Source: Gammaproteobacteria bacterium
GTDB taxonomy: Bacteria > Pseudomonadota > Gammaproteobacteria > DSM-16500
Direction of reading: 5' to 3'
Assembly: GCA_013288125.1 (NCBI GenBank)
Contig: JABDCN010000001.1
Coordinates: forward strand, 1 to 64,000
DNA length: 64,000 bases
Shown here: piece by piece, positions 51,950-61,544 of the stretch
How positions within the stretch are numbered: the first letter of the stretch is position 1
Layout: each line of letters starts with the position of its first letter
Program-made: the position numbers and the translations under genes
The notes under the pieces: generated by a model
The model's input: only the letters and a program-made list of their open reading frames with translations
Databases searched by the model: none
Told to the model about the DNA's origin: nothing

Positions 51950-53926
51950 CTAACGCTTACCGCCGTAAGACAGGGTAGTTGTAGTTGTCAGCGTTGCGCT
52001 ATACTCAAGTGCGCCATATTCAAGCAATAGTTTAAACATGCTTTTATCATCGTGTTTATCTGCATATTCTATTGCGCTGAAATTATTAGACGTTGATCTT
52101 GCATTAAGATCCAATCCAATCGCATCTTTATATTTCAATAAACATTGTAGAAGTGATAAACCATCTTCATTTTCATTTTTGCAAATCGTCCATAAAGCTG
52201 ATTGATATTTTCTTTGTAATATTAATTCTAGTACTGCTTTTCCTACTCCTATTCCTTCTTCTTTCACAATATTCTGCATCTCACTATAGAGCAAGAGCTG
52301 CGGCGTGGGCGTTGATGATGATATTGTTTGAGTGGGTTCATCTTCGCGTTTGCAATGATCCAAAAATTTCTTGTCACCAGCCTCTATGAAGATTTTGTAC
52401 AACTTAGGAGGGCCTTGGTCCCTGAGTTTTAAAAACAATTCCATATCATCAGATGTAAATATGACGGGCTCTCCCTTCAGTGCTGTTTCTAATTTTTTAG
52501 CTAGGTTGAATTCGGGAGAATAAGAATCAGTATAAAGTCGTAGCGACCCACTTCTGTTCTGTGTGAAGCTATACATACATTGTTGAGTTGCTTTGATTAG
52601 CGATGAAAGCTCTTTTTCTCGTTGTTTTCGATAACAATAATCTAACGTATTATTAAAAAATAATACAGCTGTTTCAGGTACTGGTTTATTTTGCTTGTTA
52701 TCAAATGATTGGTTATTTTGTTTGATAACAGTCAAAAGATAAAAAAGATGATAAACATATGACAAAACTTCCGGACATGATACTAACATATTTAAATTTG
52801 AGCCATCCTCATAGATTCCTCTCATCAATGTGATTGCAACAGTAAACATGCGACGATCTTCGTGAGGGTATACGTTACAAAAATGATATCCAAATCCTAA
52901 ATATTGATACTCGATAACAGGACCACCAATGCGAGGGTTGCGAACACTGTCCCAATTTATTGAAGTGATAATACCGTATTCATTTTCAGCTGAAGGAGCA
53001 TTCTCTTTTGCAGCTAATGCAGCATTTTCTTTTGCAGCGAAAGCTAACATTAAAATCTTACGTATTAATTTAAACGTAAAATCACCGCCAAAATGCTGCA
53101 TAGTTGTTCTGCCATATAGAGGAACGATGCCATTGGGATGATGTTTCTCAATGCAGTGTTTATTTTCCAAGTAGTAATTAAACATATCGTCGATTCGAAT
53201 ATTGGGTAGATTTTTTTTAATCGATTCATAATCTAGTTTTACTTGGTCACCCGTTCCATAATGTAAATGTAATGTTTTATTATCATCAAGGAATATGGCA
53301 ACTTCATTTAAATTTGGTTTATTATTTTCTAAATTTTCTTGAGGAGATTGTTTGCCTTGTTTTGAAAAATAGGTCACATAATTTAAATTATAAACAGGAA
53401 AAATAGGGTCTAAAATTTGGCTACTTTCAATGACGATATCTTCTGGTAAGTCACATAATTCATATAAAGTGGCATATTTTGAGTCTTGATTTGATATTTT
53501 TATCTCGCGGCAACTATTATACTCAAAGATTTCCTCAGGATGATTATATTCTTTAACAAATTTTCTTGGAAATCGAAACCTCACTAAATACACAGCTTCA
53601 CAATTTGTATTGTAAAAATAGGGTGCTCTATCATGCCAAATACTCATTGCATCTTTCATCACATAAAGCTTATTTTCCACGTGCTGGCCCCGAATATTCT
53701 TCATTTTTATCCAGTCATTTAGCGCTTTAGTTATATCTTTTAGTAGACTGTACCTCTTATGAAGCGCTGAGATATGGAGTATAGGGTGACGAGTATAAAA
53801 GAATCCTTCTTCTGATTCGAAAGGTGGATGTGTTTTTTTTAAAAAGACCAAAGTTGCTGTTAAAGTGACATATTCTGAGTTATCTTCATTCACTTTATCT
53901 TTACGTGTTATAGTCATGGCATTCAT
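51950..53926 (-). CDS. Unrecognised modular protein, paralogue 1 (with ankyrin-like end)
   Basis: The 658-residue protein belongs to no family I know. It shares with the next two genes the N-terminal segment SIWHDRAPYFYNTNCEAVYL, then VRFRFPRKF (residues about 95-123). A middle module has the motif YGRTTMQHFGGDFTFKLIRK (271-290), where FGG opens a helix. The C-terminal quarter includes SLLQCLLKYKD and SMFKLLLEYGALEYS, which look like degenerate ankyrin units. It has no signal peptide. Its ATG overlaps the stop of paralogue 2 by four bases. A host-directed role is inferred from architecture only. Confidence 0.7.
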   Translation of the reverse strand: MNAMTITRKDKVNEDNSEYVTLTATLVFLKKTHPPFESEEGFFYTRHPILHISALHKRYSLLKDITKALNDWIKMKNIRGQHVENKLYVMKDAMSIWHDRAPYFYNTNCEAVYLVRFRFPRKFVKEYNHPEEIFEYNSCREIKISNQDSKYATLYELCDLPEDIVIESSQILDPIFPVYNLNYVTYFSKQGKQSPQENLENNKPNLNEVAIFLDDNKTLHLHYGTGDQVKLDYESIKKNLPNIRIDDMFNYYLENKHCIEKHHPNGIVPLYGRTTMQHFGGDFTFKLIRKILMLAFAAKENAALAAKENAPSAENEYGIITSINWDSVRNPRIGGPVIEYQYLGFGYHFCNVYPHEDRRMFTVAITLMRGIYEDGSNLNMLVSCPEVLSYVYHLFYLLTVIKQNNQSFDNKQNKPVPETAVLFFNNTLDYCYRKQREKELSSLIKATQQCMYSFTQNRSGSLRLYTDSYSPEFNLAKKLETALKGEPVIFTSDDMELFLKLRDQGPPKLYKIFIEAGDKKFLDHCKREDEPTQTISSSTPTPQLLLYSEMQNIVKEEGIGVGKAVLELILQRKYQSALWTICKNENEDGLSLLQCLLKYKDAIGLDLNARSTSNNFSAIEYADKHDDKSMFKLLLEYGALEYSATLTTTTTLSYGGKR

Positions 53927-55155
53927 ACCTCATTTTGATAAGTTATTTGTGATGTTGTCTCATGAGACCACTCGCAATGTGTTAAACAATTGTTAGTACA
54001 AGCGGTAAGAAAAATATTTGGTAAAGAAGTGAGACCTTGCCTGTTAAGTTCATCTATTAAATTTATGTCATTTATTGTAAATGTCGTTGGTATATCTGAC
54101 AGTGCATTTTTTAATTTTTCTGCAAGGCTGTATTCATGGGAAAAAATGTTTGCTTCTTGTGCTTGTGCCAAAAAATTTATATTTTGCGAGCGAATTTCTA
54201 TGTATTCTTGAGTTTTTTCTTTTAGTTGTTTTTTCCAAGCATTTTCACTTTGAACAGTATGGAACAAAGTAATTTTCTGCCGTGGGAAAATTTGAAAAGG
54301 AAGATCATATCCCAATCCAAGATTGCGATGGGGAAAAAGATAAAGCGGGGAATTTGCCGCTCCGATAACAATGCCTTGCTTTATTGCCGCTAATACCAAA
54401 ATTTGGTGGACTAATTTAAGTAGATCTTCACCGCCAAAATGTTGAATGGCGTTTTTGCCATATAAAGGAATAGATCCATCAAGTAAACGATATTGTTTTG
54501 CCGATTCATTTTCAAAACTTTTAAATATAGTTTGAAAAGTAGGATGATGTTTAATTAAAACGGATTTTAGAGTAATTTTTTTATCTGTTCCATATTGAAG
54601 AAGTAATTCTTCACCTGTTTCAGCTGGGCGGCGAGTGATAGCAACTTCATCTGTCTCTAATTTTCCTTCCAGTGAAATACCTAGCGGACAATAATACATA
54701 CGATGTTGTTGATAAACCCAAATTAATTTTAAAATTTGCTTGTTGTTAGTAATGAAATCATGAGGTAATTCATAAAGTATATCACCGTTATCTTGTTTTA
54801 TTGTTTTTAATGTTAAGATAAAATCTTTTGGAAATTTTGCTTCGATGAGATAAACGCTTGCACAGTTTTCATTATAATAGAAAGGTTCTATATTAGAAAA
54901 AATACTCTTTCTTTCTAATGTAAAATAACGAGGACGATCAACAGGAACAGAATCATCTTGATTTGCTCCATTATTTAGCGCTGATGTTAAATGGCTGCGC
55001 AAATTCTCTTTGTCATTAAATTCTGAGCAACTGAGTTTAGGATAAGGTGTAGAAAAATGATCTTCCGCTCTTTGGCTATTTTTATTTTTTAGGATAACCA
55101 CAGTGAAAAAACCTGATATCTCTTCTTCATTTGGTTTTGATACGTTACGATGCAT
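53923..55155 (-). CDS. Unrecognised modular protein, paralogue 2 (short form)
   Basis: The 410-residue product contains the same elements: KSIFSNIEPFYYNENCASVY plus LIEAKFPKDF (about 83-112), a VAITRRPAETGEELLLQYGT strand region and YGKNAIQHFGGEDLLKLVHQ (232-251). It aligns with paralogue 1 up to the segment before its ankyrin-like tail, then stops at TSQITYQNEV. So it lacks the last 150 residues. I start it at the ATG 55155, preceded by GAGGA about nine bases upstream; the longer ORF to 55236 lacks a ribosome-binding site. No known domain was recognised. Confidence 0.7.
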   Translation of the reverse strand: MHRNVSKPNEEEISGFFTVVILKNKNSQRAEDHFSTPYPKLSCSEFNDKENLRSHLTSALNNGANQDDSVPVDRPRYFTLERKSIFSNIEPFYYNENCASVYLIEAKFPKDFILTLKTIKQDNGDILYELPHDFITNNKQILKLIWVYQQHRMYYCPLGISLEGKLETDEVAITRRPAETGEELLLQYGTDKKITLKSVLIKHHPTFQTIFKSFENESAKQYRLLDGSIPLYGKNAIQHFGGEDLLKLVHQILVLAAIKQGIVIGAANSPLYLFPHRNLGLGYDLPFQIFPRQKITLFHTVQSENAWKKQLKEKTQEYIEIRSQNINFLAQAQEANIFSHEYSLAEKLKNALSDIPTTFTINDINLIDELNRQGLTSLPNIFLTACTNNCLTHCEWSHETTSQITYQNEV

Positions 55156-55330
55156 GTTACTTATTCCTCGCCTCGTCTTGATTGGTCTTATTATTGAATA
55201 TTCAAACAATAGATTATAAACGTTTATTTTATACAAAAATAGCGCATTAGGCTATAAAAAACCAATTTTTTGTTAAAATATTTGATTATTTTTTGACCAT
55301 CAATCGTTCACAGACTTGATTAGAACGACC

Positions 55331-55395
55331 CCTCTCCTCCACGTTTTTTGTGGAGGAGAGGCTTAGGCTTGCCCCAGCATGTTTTAAGCTGGGGG
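55331..55395. repeat. Family H repeat overlapping the end of paralogue 3
   Basis: CCTCTCCTCCAC-gtttttt-GTGGAGGAGAGG (55331-55361) is followed by CCCCAGC-atgttttaa-GCTGGGG (55372-55394). The stop codon of paralogue 3 falls in the loop of the second hairpin. Confidence 0.88.
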
Positions 55396-55806
55396 AGAGG
55401 AGGGTTTCGTCGAGTGTTTCTTGTTTCTTCCGCTGGCTTGAAGGTTTTGTAGTGTATAATTATCGGAATAGTTTATCGGTATAGTATTAAAATTATCTCT
55501 CATCTCAAGCTCAACTAATACAACAATGCGACAGCTTTTTTTATAATGAAAAGCTGATCTATCAACCCAAATACTCTTTTCTTGTAGATTAACACATGGT
55601 ACTCTTTTTTTATCTTTTGCTGTATCCATCCAAATATTCATCGCATTTGCTATTGCGCGGGGTAGTTTGTCTCTGTCATCAAATGCTGAGATGTCGATCT
55701 TAGGATAAAAAATATCGGAATTAAGATTGTACTGATCTTTATTCTCTTCGATTAGTGTTTTATCTTCTACTATCAGTGTGACAAAGACAGTATTTTTATG
55801 TTGCAT
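55384..55806 (-). CDS. Unrecognised protein, truncated paralogue 3
   Basis: The 140-residue product has only the first module of the family: EKSIWVDRSAFHYKKSCRIV then VLVELEMRDNF (76-105). The FGG module is missing. The last ten residues (HSTKPSSPPA) and stop are encoded by a family H palindromic repeat (55331-55395), suggesting that repeat insertion or deletion cut off the rest. GAGGG precedes the ATG. It is either a pseudogene remnant or an N-terminal-only protein. Confidence 0.55.
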   Translation of the reverse strand: MQHKNTVFVTLIVEDKTLIEENKDQYNLNSDIFYPKIDISAFDDRDKLPRAIANAMNIWMDTAKDKKRVPCVNLQEKSIWVDRSAFHYKKSCRIVVLVELEMRDNFNTIPINYSDNYTLQNLQASGRNKKHSTKPSSPPA

Positions 55807-55834
55807 GGATTTTTATCCCTCGTTTTATTTTTTT

Positions 55835-56380
55835 CTATTTCGTTTCTGTTAATTTCCCATTCTCAAAAATCATATGTAATGGTGGATTTGTATTATAAAT
55901 AAATTCAGTGATTTTAATATCAGCTGGCGCTGTTTCACCCGGCGGAAGTTGTTTGCTAATAGAAGCGGGTTTTCCGCAAGCCGTTTGCACCGCATCACGT
56001 TGATCACCTAATTGAATAGATTTACCGCAGATTGTGCTTGCGCCAACACCAATGCCATTCACACTGATATTAATGGCGTTACCCTCTTTATCAAAATTAA
56101 CAGTAGTTTTTAATGTACCTTGTGCTTGATTCGCTGTATTTGTTGCTACGGTTTGTGGAATAAAATAACTCCATTCTTGTGGTACATTATTATTTTCTTT
56201 TTTACTTTCTTTTTGTGAGTCAGGTTTGCCGCATTGTTTGATGACATCATCCATGTTGCTGCCTAGATCAAATTGTTTGAAATTAGTGGGACAGAGTAGG
56301 GCGAAACTGATGGAGGGCGCGCATAAGCATGAGAATAAAATGACAGCGATTTCTGCTAACATTAATTTTTTTAGTGACAT
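55835..56380 (-). CDS. DUF2845-type secreted protein
   Basis: The 181-residue product has a signal peptide (ending near APSISFA) and two copies of a short pattern found in DUF2845 proteins: LGSNMDDVIKQCGKPDSQKE and LGDQRDAVQTACGKPASISK, each with D-x2-x-x-CGKP. DUF2845 has no known activity; it is common in Legionella-like and pseudomonad envelopes. Three ATG codons lie in a row behind AAAGGAG; I take the third (56380), which has the best spacing. It lies 13 bases downstream of the amidase gene. Confidence 0.75.
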   Translation of the reverse strand: MSLKKLMLAEIAVILFSCLCAPSISFALLCPTNFKQFDLGSNMDDVIKQCGKPDSQKESKKENNNVPQEWSYFIPQTVATNTANQAQGTLKTTVNFDKEGNAINISVNGIGVGASTICGKSIQLGDQRDAVQTACGKPASISKQLPPGETAPADIKITEFIYNTNPPLHMIFENGKLTETK

Positions 56381-56393
56381 CATCATTTCTCCT

Positions 56394-57239
56394 TTAGCGA
56401 TGTTTTTTATCTGTTTCTTCTGGTCCTGAAAAAACACCATGGTCCTGATGTATCATTCCACTTTTCGTCCAAGGTAAACGTCTATAGTATGGCAATGGTT
56501 CATCTGGATTGAAAAGTGGATATTTTATAATCTCAAAATAAGGGGAATAATCAAAATCTTTTGGCGCATATAAATGGGGATTACGTTGAAAAACTTCAAA
56601 TCCTTCTTCGGGATCTGATTTAATGAACGGTAAAATAGGGAATTGCACTGAAGCAAATGCTTCAGCAATTAAAGAAGAACAAATCCCACTTTCTGGCTCG
56701 CCAGTTGATGTTCTAAATAAACTAGAGCCCCATCGTCTCGGTAAAATACTCCAGGGTAAAACAAAACGAGTTAAGTCGAGTAAATGACGCATACTATAAG
56801 GTTGTCCTATTGCTTTAATTGCGTATTTAATCACAAGATTCATGTCTGATGGTGTGATACCAATGGGTCGACAAATACGAATATGATGATGACGATAAAG
56901 ACTGAGCGGACTGAGAACGTTGCCTTGATCCATCATGCCTTCGATAATGAGGCGCGTGTTATCTTTTGTTACATTGATATGTTGTTTTAAAGTGTTTTGT
57001 AATTCTTCATCTTCAAAATCAATTAAACGTCCAATGTATAAGGCGGCATGTGTCCACGGACTTTGTGTGATGGTGCGAATGATAGTGCTGACTCGACTAC
57101 GACCTTCGATTATTATCACATCGCCGGGACGAAGTTCGTATTTTAAACGACTAAAATCATAGGGCAGCACACCGATCGGAGGCGGTTCATGTATGAGCCA
57201 TTGCGTGAATTTATTCCGTATTGCTCGATAAAAGAACAT
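56394..57239 (-). CDS. Permuted papain-like amidase (YiiX/C92-type)
   Basis: The 281-residue cytosolic or periplasmic protein matches the YiiX/YaeF group of circularly permuted NlpC/P60 enzymes: LRPGDVIIIEG, SPWTHAALYIG with the catalytic His, and CSSLIAEAF with the catalytic Cys. Typical members cleave peptide or lipid amide bonds. No signal peptide is obvious. Its ribosome-binding site is GAGGG. It sits beside the paralogue cluster and about 5 kb from the chagasin-like inhibitor, but permuted NlpC enzymes are not known targets of chagasin. Confidence 0.8.
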   Translation of the reverse strand: MFFYRAIRNKFTQWLIHEPPPIGVLPYDFSRLKYELRPGDVIIIEGRSRVSTIIRTITQSPWTHAALYIGRLIDFEDEELQNTLKQHINVTKDNTRLIIEGMMDQGNVLSPLSLYRHHHIRICRPIGITPSDMNLVIKYAIKAIGQPYSMRHLLDLTRFVLPWSILPRRWGSSLFRTSTGEPESGICSSLIAEAFASVQFPILPFIKSDPEEGFEVFQRNPHLYAPKDFDYSPYFEIIKYPLFNPDEPLPYYRRLPWTKSGMIHQDHGVFSGPEETDKKHR

Positions 57240-57378
57240 GCCATACCCTCGACTTTAATGCCTATTTTGTATGACTGATAGGTTAATTTTACCATATTTT
57301 GCTTTTTGAGGGGCGGAGGAAAAATGTGAAGACAGGTGTCTAATGGATTGTTTTTATATGAATAAATAAAGTATATGT

Positions 57379-57578
57379 TCCCTCTCCTCCCATGTTTTTT
57401 ATGGGAGGAGAGGGTTAGGGAGAGGAGGGTTTAAAAAAACATCCTCCCCTCCCTAACCCTCCCCTCCAGCAAAAAACGCTGGAGGGGAGGGAACAGAGAT
57501 AGAACTTACTCCAGCATATTTTAATCTCTGGAGGGGAGGGAACAGAGATAGAACTTACTCCAGCATATTTTAATCTAT
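57379..57578. repeat. Family H block with a 49-bp tandem duplication
   Basis: The 349-base gap before purB holds a CCTCTCCTCCCATG...CATGGGAGGAGAGG-type palindrome, a CCCTCCCTAACC/GGTTAGGGAGAGG section and then two near-exact 49-base copies (57481-57529 and 57530-57578) beginning GGAGGGGAGGGAACAG. No gene was seen. Confidence 0.88.
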
Positions 57579-57588
57579 GGCTTTCTTA

Positions 57589-58956
57589 TTAAATTTTTTT
57601 CGCCAACTCCCCCGCATATCCCACATAATCCGCAGGCGTTAAATGAAGCAATTCTTGTTTAATTTTTTCAGGTAACGACAACTCTTTTATAAACTCCTGT
57701 AACATGGCTTGATCAATGCGTTTACCGCGTGTTAATGCTTTTAATTTTTCATAAGGTTGTTCTAGTTTGTAACGACGCATTACAGTTTGAATCGCTTCTG
57801 CTAAGACTTCCCAATGCGCATTAAGATCAGCTTCAATTACATTTTTGTTTGCTTCTAATTTACTAATTCCTTTAGAAATGGATTGATAAGCAAGTATTGT
57901 ATGTCCTATTGCAACACCGATATTACGTAAAACAGTTGAATCAGAAAGATCGCGTTGCCAGCGTGAAATAGGTAATTTTGTTGACATGTGTTCGAATAAT
58001 GCATTGGCTATACCAAGATTTCCTTCGCCATTTTCAAAATCAATCGGATTAATTTTATGCGGCATCGTTGAAGAGCCAACTTCATTCGCAAGTGATTTTT
58101 GTGTGAAATAATTAATTGAAATATAGCCCCAGGTATCACGACAAAAATTAATCAAGATAGTATTTAATCGAATCATCACGGCAAAAAATTCAGCGAGAGA
58201 ATCATGGGGCTCAATTTGTGTGGTATAAGGGTTCCATGTTAATCCAAGTTGATGAATGAAATTGTTACTTATTTTTTGCCAGTCAATTTCAGGATAAGAA
58301 ATCATCAAAGCATTGTAATTACCTGAAGCGCCATTTAATTTGCCTAGCATCGCGACATCATTTAATTGTTTTATTTGTCTTTGTAATCGCGCAATCACAT
58401 TTGCCATTTCTTTGCCAAGTGTTGTTGGTGTGGCGGGTTGACCATGTGTACGCGCTAACATAGAAAGTTTAGCATGATCGTGCGCTATTTTTTTGAGTAA
58501 TGAAATCATGTTATTTAACGCAGGCAAAATGCATTCATCACGCGCTGTCTTTAACATTAATCCATAAGCGAGATTATTAATATCTTCAGAGGTACAACCA
58601 AAATGAATCAATTCACTGACGTTTGATAAAGAAGGATTATCACGGATACGTTCTTTTAAATAATATTCAACTGCTTTGACATCGTGATTAATTTCAGATT
58701 CAATTTGTTTAACGCGTAAAGCTTCTTGAGGGGAAAAATGTTCGATGATGTCATTCAATAATTTTTTTGCATCAGGCGTTAAATGTGAAATATCAGGTAA
58801 TTTTGCACTATCTGCAAGTGTTTCAAGCCAGCGAATTTCGACGATCAAACGAAATTTTATTAAGCCATATTCACTAAAAATATTGCGTAGTGCATCAACT
58901 TTTTCATGATAACGACCGTCCAGTGGGGATAAGGCCATTAAAATTGTTGTGTCCAT
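57589..58956 (-). CDS. purB: Adenylosuccinate lyase
   Basis: PurB removes fumarate from SAICAR and from adenylosuccinate in purine synthesis. The 455-residue protein has ALSPLDGRYHEKV at its start, IHFGCTSEDINNLAYG, the TRTHGQPATPTTLGKE-type block ARTHGQPATPTTLGKEMANV (His region) and the signature loop GSSTMPHKINPIDFENGEG with the catalytic Ser. The ATG at 58956 is preceded by AGGAG. It follows mnmA with 12 bases between, so both may be cotranscribed. Confidence 0.97.
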   Translation of the reverse strand: MDTTILMALSPLDGRYHEKVDALRNIFSEYGLIKFRLIVEIRWLETLADSAKLPDISHLTPDAKKLLNDIIEHFSPQEALRVKQIESEINHDVKAVEYYLKERIRDNPSLSNVSELIHFGCTSEDINNLAYGLMLKTARDECILPALNNMISLLKKIAHDHAKLSMLARTHGQPATPTTLGKEMANVIARLQRQIKQLNDVAMLGKLNGASGNYNALMISYPEIDWQKISNNFIHQLGLTWNPYTTQIEPHDSLAEFFAVMIRLNTILINFCRDTWGYISINYFTQKSLANEVGSSTMPHKINPIDFENGEGNLGIANALFEHMSTKLPISRWQRDLSDSTVLRNIGVAIGHTILAYQSISKGISKLEANKNVIEADLNAHWEVLAEAIQTVMRRYKLEQPYEKLKALTRGKRIDQAMLQEFIKELSLPEKIKQELLHLTPADYVGYAGELAKKI

Positions 58957-58968
58957 GTTAACTCCTAA

Positions 58969-60051
58969 TTAATTTATTATAACTCCACCACCTAAACAAA
59001 TGTCACCTTCATAAAAAACGATAGATTGTCCTGGTGTAATGGCGCGTTGTGCTTCAGTAAATACTACTTCATATAATCCGTCTGTTCGAAGAGAAATTTC
59101 GCAAGCTTGATCAGGTTGACGATACCGTGTTTTTGCTTTTGTGTGTAGTGGAAAACAAGGTGTTTGATGTATCCAATGGATAGATTTTACAATGAGATGA
59201 TGCGTATATAAAGCAGGATGATCATTTCCTTGTGCTACAACTAAAACATTTCGTGCCATTTCTTTTTTTACAACGTACCAGGGTGCTTCAGCTTTTCCTT
59301 TTTGACCACCCAGTGATAATCCTTGACGTTGTCCAATCGTGTAAAACATGACACCATCATGGCGACCGATTTTTTCACCATCCACGGTTTCAATATCACC
59401 GGACTTTGCTGGTAAATAATCATTTAAAAAAATTTTGAATTTGCGTTCGCCGATAAAACAAATACCTGTACTATCTTTTTTTGCATGATTTTTTAAACCA
59501 ATTTTTTTTGCAGTGGCGCGAACAGTTTGTTTTGATAATTCGCCGACAGGAAAAAGACTATGTTCTAATTGTGCTTGTGTTAAAGCACTTAAAAAATAAC
59601 TTTGATCTTTTTGCTGATCAATACTTTTTAATAAATGTATATTGTCATTCTGACGTTGAGTGCGTGCGTAATGTCCTGTTGCAATAAAATCAGCACCGCG
59701 ATTTTTTGCATAATCTAAAAACGCGCGAAATTTAATTTCTTTATTACATAAAATATCAGGATTGGGCGTATAACCATTTCGATACGTTTCAAGGAAATGG
59801 GTGAAAACGCGTTCCCAATATTGGTCAGCAAAATTAACGGTGTGCAAATTGATGCCGAGCAAATCACAGACAGCTTGTGCATCAGCGATGTCTGAAGCTG
59901 CAGCGCAATAAGTATCTGTATCATCACCTTCCCAATTTTTCATGAAAACACCTTCAACATGATGGCCAGCTTCTTTGAGTAAATAAGCAGCAACAGAGGA
60001 GTCAACGCCTCCGGACATGCCAACTATGATGTAGGATGATTTATTTGTCAT
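58969..60051 (-). CDS. mnmA: tRNA-specific 2-thiouridylase MnmA
   Basis: MnmA puts sulfur on U34 of Lys, Glu and Gln tRNAs. The PP-loop [15 protein letters not shown] opens the protein, followed by [17 protein letters not shown] and [14 protein letters not shown], where the catalytic Cys lies, and [12 protein letters not shown] with the second catalytic Cys. C-terminal beta domain [14 protein letters not shown] is intact. At 360 residues it is typical. The start has GGGGA upstream. It diverges from icd with a gap of about 50 bases. Confidence 0.96.
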   Translation of the reverse strand: MTNKSSYIIVGMSGGVDSSVAAYLLKEAGHHVEGVFMKNWEGDDTDTYCAAASDIADAQAVCDLLGINLHTVNFADQYWERVFTHFLETYRNGYTPNPDILCNKEIKFRAFLDYAKNRGADFIATGHYARTQRQNDNIHLLKSIDQQKDQSYFLSALTQAQLEHSLFPVGELSKQTVRATAKKIGLKNHAKKDSTGICFIGERKFKIFLNDYLPAKSGDIETVDGEKIGRHDGVMFYTIGQRQGLSLGGQKGKAEAPWYVVKKEMARNVLVVAQGNDHPALYTHHLIVKSIHWIHQTPCFPLHTKAKTRYRQPDQACEISLRTDGLYEVVFTEAQRAITPGQSIVFYEGDICLGGGVIIN

Positions 60052-60105
60052 ATCAAGTTCCCCTTGTTACCATCTACGAACTCAATATTCAAGAAGGATT
60101 TTAAC

Positions 60106-61389
60106 ATGGCTTACCAACATATCACGCCGCCCGCAGAAGGCAAAAAAATTACCGTCAATCACGATTTTACCCTGAATGTACCAGACCAACCCATTATTCC
60201 TTTTATCGAAGGTGATGGAATAGGCATTGATATCACGCCTGTCATGAAGCAAGTCGTTGATGCAGCTGTTGAAAAAGCATATGGCAAAAAACGTCGTATT
60301 CATTGGATGGAAATTTATGCAGGTGAAAAAGCAGTGCATTTATATGGTGAAAATACGTGGCTGCCACCTGAAACTATTCAAGCCGTACGAGAATTTGTTG
60401 TCTCAATAAAAGGGCCTTTAACGACACCTGTCGGTGGTGGTATTCGTTCGTTAAATGTGACATTGCGACAAGAATTAGATTTGTATGTTTGTCTTCGTCC
60501 AATACGATATTTTTCTGGTGTGCCAAGTCCACTGAAAGAACCTTGGCAGACTAACATGATTATTTTTCGTGAAAATTCAGAAGATATTTATGCAGGGATT
60601 GAATGGCCGGCAGATAGTGATGGCGCAAAAAAAGTCATTCAATTTTTACAAAATGAAATGAATGTAAAAAAAATTCGTTTTCCTGATCATTGCGGTATTG
60701 GTGTTAAGCCTGTTTCGCAAGAAGGGACATCGCGTTTAGTTCGTAAAGCTATTCAATATGCGATCGCTCATCAAAAAGATTCTGTTACTTTGGTTCATAA
60801 AGGCAACATCATGAAATTCACTGAGGGTGCTTTTCGTGATTGGGGATATGAAGTAGCACGTAAAGAATTTGGTGCAAAACCATTAGATGGCGGCCCTTGG
60901 CATGTGATGAAAAATCCGCAAACTGGAAAAGATATTATCATCAAAGATGTGATTGCAGATGCTTTTTTACAACAAATTTTATTGCGGCCAAAAGATTATA
61001 GTGTGATTGCAACATTAAATTTAAATGGTGATTATGTTTCCGATGCGTTAGCTGCGCAAGTTGGTGGAATTGGGATCGCGCCAGGCGCAAATATGAGTGA
61101 TAGTGTTGCGATGTTTGAAGCAACGCATGGCACCGCGCCTAAATATGCAGGTCAAAATAAAGTAAATCCGGGATCGCTTATTTTGTCAGCTGAAATGATG
61201 CTTCGTTATTTAGGATGGAATGAAGCAGCTGATTTAATTATTCAAGGGATGGAAGGTGCTATCTCTGCTAAAACGGTGACGTATGATTTCGCGCGATTAA
61301 TGAATGATGCTAAAGAAGTGAGTTCATCAGGATTTGGCGAGGCTATTGTTCAGCATATGTATGATGAGGTGTTGAGTCAGGCGCAGTGA
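60106..61389 (+). CDS. icd: Isocitrate dehydrogenase (NADP-type)
   Basis: Icd oxidatively decarboxylates isocitrate to 2-oxoglutarate in the TCA cycle. Substrate-binding residues are in [18 protein letters not shown] and [14 protein letters not shown], catalytic Tyr/Lys follow in the MNVKKIRFP...[12 protein letters not shown] section, and the NADP contacts in [18 protein letters not shown] with the metal Asp in [24 protein letters not shown] precedes ATG 60106. The 427-residue length is close to E. coli Icd. The Ser phosphorylated by AceK in E. coli lies in SLNVTLRQ here as Ser. Confidence 0.96.
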   Translation: MAYQHITPPAEGKKITVNHDFTLNVPDQPIIPFIEGDGIGIDITPVMKQVVDAAVEKAYGKKRRIHWMEIYAGEKAVHLYGENTWLPPETIQAVREFVVSIKGPLTTPVGGGIRSLNVTLRQELDLYVCLRPIRYFSGVPSPLKEPWQTNMIIFRENSEDIYAGIEWPADSDGAKKVIQFLQNEMNVKKIRFPDHCGIGVKPVSQEGTSRLVRKAIQYAIAHQKDSVTLVHKGNIMKFTEGAFRDWGYEVARKEFGAKPLDGGPWHVMKNPQTGKDIIIKDVIADAFLQQILLRPKDYSVIATLNLNGDYVSDALAAQVGGIGIAPGANMSDSVAMFEATHGTAPKYAGQNKVNPGSLILSAEMMLRYLGWNEAADLIIQGMEGAISAKTVTYDFARLMNDAKEVSSSGFGEAIVQHMYDEVLSQAQ

Positions 61390-61401
61390 AAAAGACTTTA
61401 A

Positions 61402-61527
61402 ACCTCCTCTCCCTCACCCTCTCCTCCATAAAAAACATGGAGGAGAGGGATAAAAACCTTTAATTAGAATGCTCCCTCTCTTCCCACGTTTTTTGTGGGA
61501 GGAGAGGGTTGGGGAGAGGAGGGTTTC
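61402..61527. repeat. Family H palindromic block after icd
   Basis: CCTCCTCTCCCTCACC and CTCTCCTCCAT-aaaaaac-ATGGAGGAGAG lead to a second hairpin CTCTCTTCCCACG-tttttt-GTGGGAGGAGAG. It lies between the converging icd and response regulator genes and could terminate both. Confidence 0.85.
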
Positions 61528-61544
61528 TTGCAACGACGGAACTT

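Noticed and set aside
51112..56394. Chagasin-like protein as the cognate inhibitor of the papain-like amidase
   Set aside because: I42 inhibitors act on papain-fold proteases, while YiiX-type enzymes are circularly permuted NlpC/P60 amidases; there is no direct evidence for pairing.
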